Assembly (NCBI GenBank): GCA_031395485.1
Contig: JANNUS010000012.1
Span: 62,001-126,000 of the forward strand
Direction: 5' to 3'
From: UBA2336 sp031395485
GTDB taxonomy: Bacteria; Bacteroidota; Bacteroidia; Cytophagales; Cyclobacteriaceae
Length of the DNA: 64,000 nt
A program made the position numbers and the translations under genes. Below, piece after piece: positions 1-7,319 of the stretch (position 1 is the stretch's first letter; the number at the start of each line of letters is the position of its first letter). The notes under the pieces are model-generated. The model was not told where the DNA came from and made no database searches. It saw only the letters and a list, made by a program, of their open reading frames with translations.

Positions 1-662
1 CGCTCATGAAGGTATTCGTACCCATCGGTAACGTAAATAATAGGGTACTTTAGGTCTGGGTTGTATCCAACAGGTAAATACACATTGTACATTACCTGAT
101 ACCCCAAGATTGAACTGTTAAAGAGAATATCTTTTTCTAATTTTCCTGCGGTTGCTCCATCCAAAAGAATAGAGTTTGGATCGGGCATCCAATTTGGCAT
201 GTGCAATTCAGAATTAGGGCTGCCACCACCAACACCAGACCATTGATGTGTTGGATTTGAGGGGTCAATAATCCAATCGGTGCCATTCAAAATAATTTTA
301 TAGTCAAGCCTTGCATCTTTTGGGAAGGAAGTTTTGAGTAGCCATACATTTGTGTTCACTATTTTTTTTCCAGCATTATTGAATTTCTTATCGTAACCCC
401 ATCCATTGAAATCACCCATCCATGAAACAGATGTAGCATCGCCTTTATATAGGAATGCCACAGAATCCTCCTGCGTTAGTGGGATCGAGTTGGTCTTTAC
501 AAGTGACTGCCAAAGGTTGTCTGTTTGATTTGTTCGTTCGACTGCATCCTCAATAGTTGAGAGAAGGGATATTTTAGCAAGTATGCTATGATAGTTATTA
601 TAATCTTGAGCTGACAATGCCTGAGCAAACACCAGTATCGCTATACAAGAAAATATTCGCAT
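1..662 (-). CDS. Secreted CBM48-esterase (enterochelin-esterase-like), partial
   Basis: The gene starts at the ATG complementary to 660-662 and stays open for 220 codons until the window ends, so the C-terminal part is missing. Residues 1-19 form a Sec signal peptide ending in LSAQ. Residues of roughly 65-150 resemble the CBM48/isoamylase-N-like fold found ahead of Fes/IroD-type esterases (VSWMGDFNGWG). The segment after about residue 175 (YNVYLPVGYNPD, then PIIYVTDGYEYLHE) is the beginning of the esterase D alpha/beta-hydrolase domain. The nucleophile elbow lies outside the window, so catalysis cannot be checked. The start lies 2 bases past the stop of the broken transporter gene and the strand matches the GH31 gene, which suggests a former sugar-utilisation operon. 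The likely role is a periplasmic or surface carbohydrate-ester or acyl-ester hydrolase; the substrate is not predictable. Confidence 0.8.
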   Translation of the reverse strand, partial: MRIFSCIAILVFAQALSAQDYNNYHSILAKISLLSTIEDAVERTNQTDNLWQSLVKTNSIPLTQEDSVAFLYKGDATSVSWMGDFNGWGYDKKFNNAGKKIVNTNVWLLKTSFPKDARLDYKIILNGTDWIIDPSNPTHQWSGVGGGSPNSELHMPNWMPDPNSILLDGATAGKLEKDILFNSSILGYQVMYNVYLPVGYNPDLKYPIIYVTDGYEYLHE

Positions 663-664
663 AA

Positions 665-1023
665 TTAGTTTTTCTCCATCATAATTTCATCGTTGTCGTC
701 TACACGTAAACAAAGTAGTCCTGCGATGAACATAGAGACACCTCCGGATGCTAAGATGAAAATAGATTGCCCATTAAACAAATGCGTTAGCTTGAAACCA
801 AGGATTGTACCGGCAATAATCTGAGGAATGACAGGGAAAAACGAAAAATTGGCAAAAAAATATACTGATAGTTTCCTGGATCGTAGTCCTCTAAATTAAT
901 TTCGTTTCTTCCTTCCACCATTAAAACGGGTGAAGCATTTCCTTTTATCAACTCTTGATAATTGTATTTAATTTCCCTTTCTGGCTGGTAGCCAAAAGAA
1001 ACAGCGTTGATAGGCTTCCGCAT
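665..1023 (-). pseudogene. C-terminal fragment of a sugar MFS transporter, frameshifted
   Basis: From about 853 down to the TAA at 665-667 the minus strand encodes the last two membrane helices of a Bacteroidota SLC45-like sugar transporter: motifs FFPVIPQIIAGTILGF, FNGQS, GGVSM and VDDNDE just before the stop. The upstream part (from the ATG at 1021-1023) reads in another frame. Adding one T to the T7 run (A854-A860 on the plus strand) joins the two frames into QYIFFANFSFF. No other transporter helices exist: the GH31 stop codon lies only about 21 bases before the ATG. The first roughly 50 residues are hydrophilic and I do not recognise them. I read this as a decayed remnant after deletion. 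A homopolymer sequencing error could explain the frameshift but not the missing 5' two-thirds. Confidence 0.65.
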
Positions 1024-1044
1024 ATACGCAGGTAATTCAGCGTG

Positions 1045-3456
1045 TTACCAACGAATATCCAATTGATTTTGATCATAGTCTATGGTTATGTAATTCAATG
1101 ATGAAATCTTTGGGCCTTCGGGCATTGAGTTTACCGGATCATAGTTTGCAATTTGTTGTACCAATCTGTAATCTATCTGCTGTATGGAAACGCCCAAGCC
1201 ATTAACGGAAGCACCCTCAAGGTTAAACATCCCGTGAAAGAATATGCTAATGTTTGTAAAGGGTGTTTTATAATCACCTTCTTTCTTATTTATACTAAAT
1301 TGGTTTTCGATAGCGTTGTATTCTAATAATCGAGTTGAAAAAATACCTGCCTCGTAGTCAAAACTTGTTCCATCGTCTTCATACAACAAAAAACTGGAGT
1401 TGGTATCTCCTTTGTAAAGATGAATTTCAAGTTTGTCACCATGGTCAGTTGTAGTAGCGCCAGAATTTTCACGCATCGGAATGATGGACGACCCCCGAAC
1501 ATATAACGGCAGCCGATCTATCGGACACTCAGCTATAATTTCTGTATTACCATTGATTTGGTGGTCGGTAAAGAAATCGTACCAATTGCCTTCGGGCAGG
1601 TAAACTTTTGTTAGATCCTTGTTACTCTCAACAGGGGCAACCAATATAGATGGACCAAAGAGATATTGATTGTGGTATCGATGATCATAGATTAAATCAT
1701 CGAATGTAAAATCAATTGCCAGGCTTCGATTGATGGGCATTCCGGTTGTAGATGCTTCATGGAATAAGGAGTACAAATAAGGCAAAAGTCTGTACCGTAG
1801 TTTAATGTAGTTACGCGAAATCTCCTCTACCTTTTCGCCATACGCCCAAGGCTCTGAATCCCGACTATTAATCATGGAGTGGCCACGAAAGAAGGGAGAA
1901 AATGCACCAATGGAAATCCATCTGGCAAATAGTTTTTCATCTGCATTACCTACAAAACCGCCTACATCATATCCTGTAAAGGCCAAACCGGAGAGCCCCA
2001 TATTATTTACCAGTCGTACACCCGCCAACATGTGGTCATCATAGGCTACGTTATCGCCTGTCCATACGGCCGCATACCGCTGAACGCCAGCATAGCCTGA
2101 CCTTGTTAAATTGAACGGTCTTTTATTCTTCAGCAATTTTTTGGTACCCTCATATGTACTTCGCGACATCAGCATGCCGTAAACGTTGCGAGCTTCGCGC
2201 GTGGTAGCCTTTTGGCCATCCATATCGAACTCAATTAAATCAGGAAGCATGTTTCCCCAGGTGGCAATTTCATTCATGTCATTCCAAAAACCTTCTACAC
2301 CAAAATCAACATATTCGTTGAAATGATTTGCCCACCAGTCTCTTGTTTTAGGATTTGTAAAGTCTGGAAAATGGCACCAGCCAGGCCATACCTGCCCAGC
2401 ATAATTTGTTTGATCGGGGTATTTAACAAAAACATCTTCGCGTTTTCCCGATTCAAAAGGCTGGTAGCCTTCTTCAATTTTAATCCCCGGGTCGCACATA
2501 ATAACAACGTGAAAACCCAGCTTTTTTAGGGTAGTAATCATCGCCTTGGGGTTCGGAAAATTTTTCTTATCCCAGGTAAAAATTTTGTAGGCATCCATGT
2601 AGTGAATGTCCAGCACAATGGCATCGCCCGGAAAATCACGTGATCGAAAATTTTCGGCAATGTTTATAACCTCTCTATCGGGGTAGTAACTATATCTGCA
2701 TTGCTGATAGCCGATACTCCAAAGTGGTGGCATGGGCATTCTTCCTGTTAGGTACGTATATGATTTTATTATTTCGGCCACCGTGTTACCAGCAATAAAA
2801 TAGTAATTCATATCACCGGTATCGGCACCGAAACTAACAAACCTATTGTTAGAGGCTCCGAAGTTAAACTGGGTTCGAGCGCTGTTATCGAAGTAAATAC
2901 CATAGACCTGCTGCTGATGCAATCCAATATAAAAGGGAATTGAAGAGTAAAGCGGATCGGCATCGGGGCTGTAGGCGAAGTTATCGGTATTCCAATTTAT
3001 GTAACCGCGGCCCTTTTTATCAAGTGGCCCATTTTTTTCACCTAAACCAACAAAACGCTCACCGTCTTGAAGCTTTTTATAGGTGGTTACTTGTTCACCA
3101 TTCCATCGGGTAGCAAATTGGGGATCGTCTTCATTCAAAACCATGCTCGATGAATTTTTGAAAGCAATGTGAAATGGTTCTTTTGTAATTATGACCTGCA
3201 ACGAATTTGTTCTTAGTGTAATGGCGTTCGTAGTGTCCTCAATTTCGAATGCGATTTTACCGGGAGGAGTAATCACGGCATACGAAAAATCGTTGAAAGA
3301 ACTTTCCTTCGTTATGTGTATGCGAGCAATGCTATTAGAGTAGAGGTCGATTTTGAAGTTGCTGTTGTGAGTTTTTCCCGTAATTCCTGTGGGTGATTTT
3401 TCCCAAACGGTGAGATTCCCAAGTGACTGACTAAGCTTTGTTGTAGCGAATGACAT
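1045..3456 (-). CDS. GH31 alpha-glucosidase, cytoplasmic
   Basis: An 803-residue glycoside hydrolase family 31 enzyme, within the usual family length. It should release glucose from the non-reducing end of maltose, maltodextrins or related alpha-glucosides. The N-terminal galactose-mutarotase-like beta-sandwich covers about residues 15-230, followed by the TIM barrel with the nucleophile motif GFWNDMNE (Asp393 counted from the chosen start) and the acid/base motif WTGDN, then C-terminal beta domains. No signal peptide is visible, so the enzyme acts in the cytoplasm on imported sugars. I chose the ATG at 3454-3456; a TTG two codons upstream (3462) is in frame but less likely. It is 98 bases downstream of the lacI-type gene on the same strand, which probably controls it. 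The adjoining transporter is only a remnant, so how its substrate enters now is unclear. Confidence 0.9.
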   Translation of the reverse strand: MSFATTKLSQSLGNLTVWEKSPTGITGKTHNSNFKIDLYSNSIARIHITKESSFNDFSYAVITPPGKIAFEIEDTTNAITLRTNSLQVIITKEPFHIAFKNSSSMVLNEDDPQFATRWNGEQVTTYKKLQDGERFVGLGEKNGPLDKKGRGYINWNTDNFAYSPDADPLYSSIPFYIGLHQQQVYGIYFDNSARTQFNFGASNNRFVSFGADTGDMNYYFIAGNTVAEIIKSYTYLTGRMPMPPLWSIGYQQCRYSYYPDREVINIAENFRSRDFPGDAIVLDIHYMDAYKIFTWDKKNFPNPKAMITTLKKLGFHVVIMCDPGIKIEEGYQPFESGKREDVFVKYPDQTNYAGQVWPGWCHFPDFTNPKTRDWWANHFNEYVDFGVEGFWNDMNEIATWGNMLPDLIEFDMDGQKATTREARNVYGMLMSRSTYEGTKKLLKNKRPFNLTRSGYAGVQRYAAVWTGDNVAYDDHMLAGVRLVNNMGLSGLAFTGYDVGGFVGNADEKLFARWISIGAFSPFFRGHSMINSRDSEPWAYGEKVEEISRNYIKLRYRLLPYLYSLFHEASTTGMPINRSLAIDFTFDDLIYDHRYHNQYLFGPSILVAPVESNKDLTKVYLPEGNWYDFFTDHQINGNTEIIAECPIDRLPLYVRGSSIIPMRENSGATTTDHGDKLEIHLYKGDTNSSFLLYEDDGTSFDYEAGIFSTRLLEYNAIENQFSINKKEGDYKTPFTNISIFFHGMFNLEGASVNGLGVSIQQIDYRLVQQIANYDPVNSMPEGPKISSLNYITIDYDQNQLDIRW

Positions 3457-3554
3457 GAGCAAAATGTAAACTTAATTTTACGATAAAGTAATGGTAATTA
3501 AGCGTACTTATCACGTTGTTTTGAACAATAAGATTCAGCAAACGATTGCGCTGG

Positions 3555-4589
3555 CTACTTCTTTAAAGAAGACGCTCGAATAATCAGCCTTGTTTTTAAA
3601 ATTTTTGTTTCTGGAGCAATCTCAACGTCATCTTTTCCTTTCATTTCAATATGGCGGATTAAAAGCCGGGCAGCTTCTTGGCCCATTTCAAATCCGGGTT
3701 GGTCAACAGAAGTTAAGGGAGGTTCCATCATGACACTAAAAAACCAATTACTAAACCCAACCACAGCAACATCTTTCGGAATTTTTAGGCCTTTCTCTTT
3801 TATTGCTTGCATCGATCCCATTGCGGCCAAATCATTGCTGGCGAATATGGCATCAGGAGGGTTTTTAAGTCTCAATAATTTCTCGGTTGCTATTTTCCCT
3901 TCCTCAATAGATCCAAGCGGGCAGGGCACAACTAATTCCTTACTAACAACCATATTATTTTTCTTCATAGCTTCATAGTATCCTTCTAATCGCTGCGTGC
4001 TAATTGCAAGGTTTGGAGGACCTTCAAGATGCGCAATTCGTTTACAGCCCTGTTCAATTAGATGAAGCGTGGCTTCCCGGGCACCATCAAAATCATCAAC
4101 GAGCACTTTACTTAATTGCGGATTATCGTAAACACGATCAAAGAAAACTATGGGTACGCCTTTCGATAATATTGATTCGATGTGATCGAACGAGGTAGTT
4201 TCACGGGATATTGACATTAACATACCATCTACACGGCTATTAAAAAGTGCCTTCAGGTCTGTTTTCTCACGTTCTATTGATTCATTCGATTGTGTTAGGA
4301 TTACATTATAGCCTGCACTATAGGCTACATCTTCAATTCCACTGATGACCGTTGAGAAAAAGAAATGGACGATCTCTGGAATAATAACCCCTAATGTGTT
4401 GGTTTTGCTCTGGCGTAAATTCAAGGCAACAATATTCGGCTGGTAGTTCAGCTTGTCAGCAAGTTCATTCACTGCTTTTTTTGTTTCCGGGCTAATATCC
4501 GGGTGGTCTTTAAGGGCTCTCGAAACTGTAGAAGGGGAGATGCCGAGTTCGCGGGCAATGTCTTTTATTGTTACCTGAATGTATTTCAT
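3555..4589 (-). CDS. LacI-family transcriptional regulator
   Basis: A 344-residue regulator of normal LacI/GalR length. The N-terminal helix-turn-helix is at about residues 6-52 (VTIKDIARELGISPSTVSRAL, then the hinge-helix region ending in YQPN). A periplasmic-binding-protein-like sugar sensor domain follows to the end. The ATG at 4587-4589 is preferred; a TTG at 4601 would add four residues. It lies directly upstream of the GH31 alpha-glucosidase on the same strand and downstream of what seems to be the tail of a SusD gene, which is the usual setting of a maltose/maltodextrin regulator. The effector is inferred to be an alpha-glucoside; no operator was identified with confidence. Confidence 0.9.
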   Translation of the reverse strand: MKYIQVTIKDIARELGISPSTVSRALKDHPDISPETKKAVNELADKLNYQPNIVALNLRQSKTNTLGVIIPEIVHFFFSTVISGIEDVAYSAGYNVILTQSNESIEREKTDLKALFNSRVDGMLMSISRETTSFDHIESILSKGVPIVFFDRVYDNPQLSKVLVDDFDGAREATLHLIEQGCKRIAHLEGPPNLAISTQRLEGYYEAMKKNNMVVSKELVVPCPLGSIEEGKIATEKLLRLKNPPDAIFASNDLAAMGSMQAIKEKGLKIPKDVAVVGFSNWFFSVMMEPPLTSVDQPGFEMGQEAARLLIRHIEMKGKDDVEIAPETKILKTRLIIRASSLKK

Positions 4590-4685
4590 AACATAAATCA
4601 AACAAAATATTCTGCAACTTGTTGCACAACCGTTTGAATTGAGCTTAATGAAGCTTTCTTTCTACATCTTATGGGCTTTTGCAAC

Positions 4686-4714
4686 AAAAAAAAGGATGCC
4701 TGGAGGGCACCCTT
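4686..4714 (-). terminator. Terminator behind the SusD relic
   Basis: On the minus strand a 9-bp stem (AAGGGTGCC / GGCATCCTT, one G-U pair) with loop CTCCA is followed by an uninterrupted run of T residues. It lies 20 bases after the relic's stop codon, as expected for the end of a former operon. Confidence 0.75.
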
Positions 4715-4734
4715 AATGATTGTAGAAACTATTA

Positions 4735-4803
4735 CTAATACTCTGGGTTCTGCTCTAAGTTTGGATTCGCGAGCACCATTGTGCTGAGCAAGGCAATATG
4801 AAA
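4735..4803 (-). pseudogene. Relic of a SusD gene 3' end
   Basis: On the minus strand the last codons before the TAG at 4735-4737 read VLANPNLEQNPEY. That is the C-terminal signature of SusD/RagB glycan-binding lipoproteins, which typically end in NPNL.QNPGY. Only about 20 codons resemble the family; the frame upstream turns hydrophobic and stops near 4879. A rho-independent terminator in the same orientation follows immediately (4686-4714). Together they look like the surviving 3' end of a susC-susD operon that once preceded the LacI gene. The resemblance is short and rests on a remembered family signature, hence the moderate confidence. Confidence 0.5.
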
Positions 4804-4930
4804 GAGTATTAATACTTTTGCGGTGACTTCAACTAAATAGCCTGATAGTACACGGGCTATTTTTCGGAAGGCGACAAATTATTACTCGCAGCAGAAAATT
4901 ATGATTCAAAGAAATTAACAACTAACTAGT

Positions 4931-5275
4931 ATGTATTCACGCGTATTTCTATTATTAATTATAATGCTCTTTACAGCATGTGGTACCGATAAGAAGGGGA
5001 ACTCAAAATTAGCAGAAGAGGGAAAAGAACTGGTTGATAGCAACGATTGCAAAACTTGTCATCACACTTCCAATAAAATTATGGGTCCGACATATTCCGA
5101 CATTGGAAAAAAATACCAGGCTACAAATGAAAATGTCGCCATGTTAGCCGAGCGCATAATAAAAGGTGGCAGTGGCAATTGGGGTGAGATTCCCATGAAT
5201 GCTCATACTGACCTTTCTCAAGAGTCTGCAAAGAAAATGGCTCAATATGTTTTGTCTCTTTCGAATGTTGATTAG
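4931..5275 (+). CDS. Cytochrome c lipoprotein
   Basis: A 114-residue class I cytochrome c. Residues 1-17 are a lipoprotein signal peptide with lipobox LFTAC, so Cys17 would be acylated and the protein anchored on the periplasmic face of a membrane. Heme is attached through C40-K-T-C43-H44; the likely sixth ligand is Met89 (IPMNAH). The pattern CxxCH, GPTY, IxxG, MNAH matches the c551/c552-like carriers that Bacteroidota use as electron shuttles or as tails of dehydrogenases. It stands alone, 88 bases before glgE, and has no evident functional link to the glucan genes. The partner enzyme is unknown. Confidence 0.88.
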   Translation: MYSRVFLLLIIMLFTACGTDKKGNSKLAEEGKELVDSNDCKTCHHTSNKIMGPTYSDIGKKYQATNENVAMLAERIIKGGSGNWGEIPMNAHTDLSQESAKKMAQYVLSLSNVD

Positions 5276-5363
5276 TTCGGTTTTTAAAATTCAAGAATAG
5301 AAAAATCCGATAGACTCAGCACAAATAAATTTTGTTCAATATACTTTTTTTTGAAATTGACTG

Positions 5364-7319
5364 ATGAAAATAAATGTAAGGGGGAAGTACAGAGTAATAA
5401 TTGAAAACGTTCAACCGCAGGTAGATGGCGGTCGTTATGCTGCCAAGCGAACAGTAGGTGAGCGGGTAGAAGTACGGGCTGATATTTTTGGTGACGGACA
5501 TGACCATATTCGGGCTCAGGTACTTTATAAAAAAATTACTGAAACTGAATGGCAATCTATTGAGCTGAAGAATATTGGAAATGATTCATGGAAAGCGTCT
5601 TTCATGGTACTTGAAAAAGTTCCCTATACATTTACCATCCAGGCATGGGTCGATCATTTCGATACGTGGTTTGATGGCATTAAGAAGAAGACGAATGCTA
5701 AAGTTGATGTTAAACTTGAGTTGTTAGAAGGGGCACAGTTTCTCAGAAAACTTGCGGTAGGAAAGAATAAGGAATTGATAAAGCTTGCGGAGAAATTAGA
5801 GAACACAGCCAGCTATATTGAAAATGTAAAGCTGATTTCAAGCGAAGCTTTCGCGGCAGTTGTGCAGCAAAATCCGCTGCGCGAATTTGAAACTCGGTAT
5901 TCTACTGAACTGCTAGTAAATGTTGAGCTTCCGAAAGCACTCTTTAGTACATGGTACGAGTTGTTTCCACGCTCGGCATCGCTCGATGGAAAGCATGGAA
6001 CTTTTAGCGATGTTATCAAGCTGCTCCCCAGAATTTCTGCTATGGGTTTTGACGTACTTTACCTTCCGCCAATTCACCCCATTGGAAATGTGAATCGAAA
6101 GGGGAGAAATAATGCGGTGCGGGCACAAGTCGGAGAAGTGGGATCTCCCTGGGCAATTGGTAGTGATGCCGGAGGTCATAAAGATATTCATGTTGAGCTG
6201 GGGACATTCGATGATTATGCAAAATTGATTGCGGAAGCAAAGAAGGTAAGTATCGATATAGCACTCGATCTTGCCTATCAGTGCGCACCAGATCATCCTT
6301 ATGTAAAAAAGCATCCCGAATGGTTTAAGCAGCGCCCGGATGGCACCATACAATTCGCTGAAAACCCTCCAAAAAAGTATCAGGATATTTATCCATTCAA
6401 TTTTGATTGTGATGATTGGCAGGCACTTTGGAATGAGCTGTTATCGGTAGTGTTATTCTGGATTGACCGCGGTATTACTATTTTTCGCGTTGATAATCCG
6501 CACACAAAGCCAATTCCGTTTTGGGAGTGGATCATTTCGGAAACGCACAAACGTCATCCTGACATAATTTTTTTATCAGAAGCTTTTACAAGACCAAAAA
6601 TTATGGATTCGTTGGCGAAGGCCGGCTTTACACAATCGTATACGTATTTTGCCTGGCGGGTAAGCAAGTCGGAGTTGATCGCTTATATGAACGAATTAGT
6701 ACACGGTCCCTCTCGAAATTATTTTAGGCCGAATTTTTGGCCAACTACACCCGATATTTTACCATATCATCTACAGAATCAAACCGAAAATATTTTTATT
6801 ATACGACTTGCACTGGCTGCTACCCTTACAGCAAGCTATGGTATTTATGGCCCCGCGTACGAGTTCTTACACAACACGCCAATAGATGGCAAGGAGGAGT
6901 TTATGGATTCTGAGAAGTATGAAGTTAAAAGATACGACTGGAAGCGAACGAATCGAATGACCGATATAATATCAATCATTAATGCGGCACGCAAAAATCA
7001 CAAAGCACTTCAGTCAACATGGAACATTCATTTTTGTGAGATCGAAAATCCAAACCTTATAGCGTACCTGAAGGCAACGGATGACCTATCTGATATCATT
7101 CTTATCGTGGTTAATCTGGATACTTCAAGTACACACTCCGGATACATCCAATTGCCAAAAACTATATTGAAACTTGATGATAAAATTAATGTAAAGCTTC
7201 ATGACCAGATGACAGACGAGAATTTCACCTGGACACAAGAGTGGAATTTTATTGAGTTAAACCCCAACAAAATTCCATTTCATTTGTTTAACGTCTCCGT
7301 ACGTCAATCAAATATGTAA
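5364..7319 (+). CDS. glgE: Alpha-1,4-glucan:maltose-1-phosphate maltosyltransferase
   Basis: GlgE transfers maltosyl units from alpha-maltose 1-phosphate to the non-reducing end of alpha-1,4-glucan in the cytoplasm. The 651-residue length fits. The N-terminal GlgE-specific domain spans about residues 1-190 (with QPQVDGGRYAAKR), followed by a GH13_3 catalytic domain starting at WYELFPRS. The nucleophile is Asp377 in FRVDNPHTKP, the acid/base is Glu406 in FLSEAFTRP, and the third acid is the Asp of TPDIL. All signature residues are present. It is the first gene of a tight operon: its stop overlaps the start of the TreS-maltokinase gene by one base (TAATG), so the maltose-1-phosphate maker and user are translated together. 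No promoter was identified with confidence in the 88-base gap upstream. Confidence 0.95.
   Translation: MKINVRGKYRVIIENVQPQVDGGRYAAKRTVGERVEVRADIFGDGHDHIRAQVLYKKITETEWQSIELKNIGNDSWKASFMVLEKVPYTFTIQAWVDHFDTWFDGIKKKTNAKVDVKLELLEGAQFLRKLAVGKNKELIKLAEKLENTASYIENVKLISSEAFAAVVQQNPLREFETRYSTELLVNVELPKALFSTWYELFPRSASLDGKHGTFSDVIKLLPRISAMGFDVLYLPPIHPIGNVNRKGRNNAVRAQVGEVGSPWAIGSDAGGHKDIHVELGTFDDYAKLIAEAKKVSIDIALDLAYQCAPDHPYVKKHPEWFKQRPDGTIQFAENPPKKYQDIYPFNFDCDDWQALWNELLSVVLFWIDRGITIFRVDNPHTKPIPFWEWIISETHKRHPDIIFLSEAFTRPKIMDSLAKAGFTQSYTYFAWRVSKSELIAYMNELVHGPSRNYFRPNFWPTTPDILPYHLQNQTENIFIIRLALAATLTASYGIYGPAYEFLHNTPIDGKEEFMDSEKYEVKRYDWKRTNRMTDIISIINAARKNHKALQSTWNIHFCEIENPNLIAYLKATDDLSDIILIVVNLDTSSTHSGYIQLPKTILKLDDKINVKLHDQMTDENFTWTQEWNFIELNPNKIPFHLFNVSVRQSNM

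Larger units (their letters stand above)
4602..4930. other. Intergenic region between lacI-type gene and cytochrome gene
   Basis: Besides the SusD relic and its terminator this stretch contains no convincing gene. The two flanking genes are divergent, so promoters for both must lie here, but I could not place a clear TTTG / TAnnTTTG pair. Confidence 0.6.

Noticed and set aside
5913..6353. 146-codon minus-strand frame inside glgE
   Set aside because: It lies antisense to conserved catalytic-domain codons of glgE and has no protein-like motif.
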